Below are positions 62,151 to 64,000 of a stretch of 64,000 nt of DNA, one piece after another (within the stretch, counting starts at the first letter, position 1; every line of letters starts with the position of its first letter). The DNA is taken from contig NZ_BDAI01000002.1 of assembly GCF_002091755.1 (NCBI RefSeq), positions 310,001-374,000 on the forward strand. Direction: 5' to 3'. The stretch is from Pseudomonas nitroreducens NBRC 12694. GTDB lineage: Bacteria; Pseudomonadota; Gammaproteobacteria; Pseudomonadales; Pseudomonadaceae. The translations under genes were made by a program, and so were the position numbers. Under the pieces are notes generated by a model. The model had not been told where the DNA came from and did not search any database. It saw only the letters and a list, made by a program, of their open reading frames with translations.

Positions 62151-63350
62151 ATGGATATCCATTTCACGCCTGAAGAACAGGCTTTCCGCGAGGAGGCGCG
62201 TGCCTTCCTGCGTGCCGAGCTGCCCGAGCGGCTGGCGAGCCGCATCCTCCAGGGCAAGCGCCTGAGCAAGCAGGACCAGGTGCTGTGGATGCGCAAACTG
62301 AACGCACGTGGCTGGCTCGCGCCTGGCTGGCCGGCCGAGTACGGCGGCCCCGGCTGGAGTGCTGTGGAGAAGCATATCTTCGAGGAGGAGTGCTTCGCCG
62401 CCGGGGCGCCGCGAGTGGTTGCCTTCGGGGTGAAGATGGTGGCGCCGGTGCTGATCAGGTTCGGCACGCCCGAGCAGAAGGCGCGTTTTCTGCCGCGCAT
62501 CCTCGACAGTTCCGACTGGTGGTGCCAGGGCTATTCCGAGCCGGGGGCAGGCTCCGACCTGGCATCGCTGAAGACCCGCGCGGTGCGTGAGGGTGACCAC
62601 TATGTGGTGAACGGCCAGAAGATCTGGACCACCCTGGCGCATTACGCCGACTGGATGTTCTGCCTGGTGCGCACCGACCCGGATGCCGCGCAGCAACGCG
62701 GCATCAGTTTCCTGCTGGTCGATATGAAGACGCCGGGCATCACCGTGCGGCCGATCATCACCCTGGATGGCGAGCACGAGGTCAACGAGGTGTTCTTCGA
62801 CAATGTGCGCGTGCCGGCGGAAAACCTGGTGGGCCGCGAAAACGAAGGCTGGACCTGCGCCAAGTACCTGCTCACCCACGAGCGCACCAGCATCGGCGGC
62901 ATCAACCAGACCAAGGTGTTGCTGCGCAAGCTCAAGCAGGTGGCCGGACAAGAGTTGCGCAATGGTCGGCCACTGATCGAGGACCCGCTGTTCCGAGCTC
63001 AGGTCGCTGCCGTGGAGATGCAACTGATGGCCGCTGATATGAGCAACCTGCGCGCACTGGTAGCCGCCCGCGATGGCGGGGTGCCCGGTGCGGAAAGCTC
63101 GATCCTCAAGATCAAGGGCACTGAGGTGCGCCAGCAGATCGTCTATCTGCTGACCAAGGCGGTGGGCACCTATGCGCTGCCGTTCCTGGAGGATGAGCTG
63201 GGCTTCGAGGCATCGCAGGAACCGGTGCTGCACAGCGCCGACAGTGCCACCGCCACCTACCAGTACCTGGATTCGCGCAAGGCTTCGATCTATGGCGGCT
63301 CCAACGAAATCCAGAAGAACATCATCGCCAAGATGATCCTCGAGCTGTAA
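62151..63350 (+). CDS. Acyl-CoA dehydrogenase, probable large subunit of a heteromeric enzyme
   Basis: 399-aa ACAD. It begins MDIHFTPEEQAFREEARAFL; FAD/substrate block YSEPGAGSDLASLKTRAV; KIWTTLAHYADWMFCLVRTD; C-terminal SIYGGSNEIQKNIIAKMI, with Gly382 where the MCAD-type Glu base would be. This form, next to a second, shorter-looking ACAD gene, is the layout of two-subunit enzymes such as ChsE4-ChsE5 (steroid side chain) and the pimeloyl-CoA dehydrogenase large/small subunits. The partner starts 12 bp downstream. Confidence 0.91.
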   Translation: MDIHFTPEEQAFREEARAFLRAELPERLASRILQGKRLSKQDQVLWMRKLNARGWLAPGWPAEYGGPGWSAVEKHIFEEECFAAGAPRVVAFGVKMVAPVLIRFGTPEQKARFLPRILDSSDWWCQGYSEPGAGSDLASLKTRAVREGDHYVVNGQKIWTTLAHYADWMFCLVRTDPDAAQQRGISFLLVDMKTPGITVRPIITLDGEHEVNEVFFDNVRVPAENLVGRENEGWTCAKYLLTHERTSIGGINQTKVLLRKLKQVAGQELRNGRPLIEDPLFRAQVAAVEMQLMAADMSNLRALVAARDGGVPGAESSILKIKGTEVRQQIVYLLTKAVGTYALPFLEDELGFEASQEPVLHSADSATATYQYLDSRKASIYGGSNEIQKNIIAKMILEL

Positions 63351-63362
63351 GGAGCCCAACGC

Positions 63363-64000
63363 ATGGACTTCAAATTGACCGAAGAGCAGCAGATGCTGCA
63401 GGACACCGCAGCCCGCCTGGTTCGTGACCATTATGCTTTCGAGCAGCGCGAGGCCTATCGGCGCGAGCCTGGCGGTTTCAGCCGGGCATTCTGGGCCCGG
63501 CTTGGCGAGCTGGGCCTGTGCGCGGTGCCGTTCGAGGAGGCCCATGGCGGCTTCGGCGGCCAGGGTGTGGAAATGGGCCTGATCTGCGCCGAGCTTGGTC
63601 GTGGCCTGTGCCTGGAGCCGTACCTGCAGTCGGTGATTTTCGGCGGCGGCCTGCTGGCGCAATTGGGCAGCGCCGCGCAGCGTGATGAGCTGCTGACTCG
63701 TGTGGCCGCAGGCGAGTTGCAACTGGCGGTCGCCCTGGAGGAGCCGCAAAGCCACTATCAGTTGCACGATGTTTGCTGCACCGCGAGCCCGACTGCCGAC
63801 GGCTGGCTGCTGGACGGGCGCAAGAGCGTGGTGTTCGGTGGCCAGAGCGCCGGGTTGATCCTGCTGTCCGCGCGCACCGCTGGCGGCGCCCGGGACGAGC
63901 AGGGCATCAGCCTGTTCCTGGTCGATCCGGCCAGCACGGGCGTCGTCCGGCGCGAATTTCCCACGCTCGACGGGCGCATGGCCTGCGATCTTTACCTGGA
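63363..64000 (+). CDS. Acyl-CoA dehydrogenase, probable small subunit (cut by window end)
   Basis: Open frame from ATG 63363 (AAGGAG 7 nt upstream) that runs off the window after 212 full codons. Translation: MDFKLTEEQQMLQDTAARLV at the start, then FWARLGELGLCAVPFEEAHG, and GLILLSARTAGGARDEQGIS later. The N-terminal and middle ACAD domains are visible, but the FAD-site motif TEPxxGSD is replaced by ALEEPQSHYQ, so FAD or substrate binding is altered, as in the small subunits of heteromeric ACADs. The C-terminal domain is not in the window. Confidence 0.88.
   Translation, partial: MDFKLTEEQQMLQDTAARLVRDHYAFEQREAYRREPGGFSRAFWARLGELGLCAVPFEEAHGGFGGQGVEMGLICAELGRGLCLEPYLQSVIFGGGLLAQLGSAAQRDELLTRVAAGELQLAVALEEPQSHYQLHDVCCTASPTADGWLLDGRKSVVFGGQSAGLILLSARTAGGARDEQGISLFLVDPASTGVVRREFPTLDGRMACDLYL

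Noticed and set aside
61269..63767. 832-aa open frame on the minus strand
   Set aside because: It lies antisense to the alcohol dehydrogenase and ACAD genes, has low-complexity GC-frame composition and no family motif; both sense genes are fully supported.

Overview
The window looks like a chromosomal stretch of a high-GC Pseudomonas, probably of the P. aeruginosa / P. nitroreducens / P. citronellolis group. The basis is GC-rich codon use, Pseudomonas-type intergenic palindromes, paired DUF1302/DUF1329 genes, MalT-type LuxR activators and an SdsA1-like alkylsulfatase. The species is an inference. No rRNA, tRNA, insertion sequence, prophage or CRISPR array was seen.

Region 1 (108-11224) is a compact accessory cluster. 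A GntR-type regulator and a GT1-family glycosyltransferase lie on the minus strand. Divergent from them runs a tightly packed plus-strand operon: a polyamine-type ABC importer (binding protein, two permeases, ATPase), a second paralogous glycosyltransferase, two small paralogous cupins, an AmgK-like small-molecule kinase and an NAD(P)-dependent aldehyde dehydrogenase. Several genes overlap by 4 or 8 bp. I do not know a described pathway with this gene set, and it is my first candidate for an undescribed system.

Region 2 (11229-25282) is mixed. It holds a GNAT acetyltransferase, an OmpR-type response regulator with no kinase beside it, a CapA-like protein, a first DUF1302/DUF1329 pair (outer-membrane barrel plus periplasmic protein), and a LysR / M20 amidohydrolase / MFS / M14-like (DUF2817) set that looks like uptake and hydrolysis of an N-acyl amino acid or peptide. 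Small hypothetical genes follow, including a possible coupled leader peptide, then an unusual DUF937-TM-BON-OmpA fusion. Three kinds of palindromic intergenic repeat lie here and at 8191.

Region 3 (25459-64000, continuing past the edge) is a large CoA-dependent catabolic island arranged around a divergent control region at 40405-40652. Minus strand, in transcription order: MalT/LuxR activator, PaaG-like crotonase, LCAD-like acyl-CoA dehydrogenase, SCP2-type thiolase, two single-hotdog MaoC proteins, SDR, secreted alkylsulfatase, wax-ester synthase/DGAT, DUF3336-patatin lipase and a long acyl-CoA dehydrogenase. Plus strand: alpha-methylacyl-CoA racemase, thiolase, DUF35 protein coupled to an SCP2 thiolase, SDR, enoyl-CoA hydratase, ACAD, MFE2-like SDR, ACAD, two acyl-CoA ligases, PaaI thioesterase and a strong terminator. 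Then come a second DUF1302/DUF1329 pair, a second MalT/LuxR activator, a coniferyl-aldehyde-type dehydrogenase, a zinc alcohol dehydrogenase and two adjacent ACAD genes that look like the halves of a heteromeric dehydrogenase.

Taken together, Region 3 suggests outer-membrane entry of a hydrophobic, branched or alicyclic substrate (possibly presented as a sulfate ester), oxidation of an alcohol to an acid, CoA activation, epimerisation at an alpha-methyl centre, and side-chain shortening by both thiolytic and retro-aldol-like steps. Surplus acyl chains could be stored as neutral lipid. Several parts resemble the steroid and aryl-propionate (ibuprofen) side-chain machinery, but no ring-hydroxylating oxygenase is present here, so the substrate stays open.
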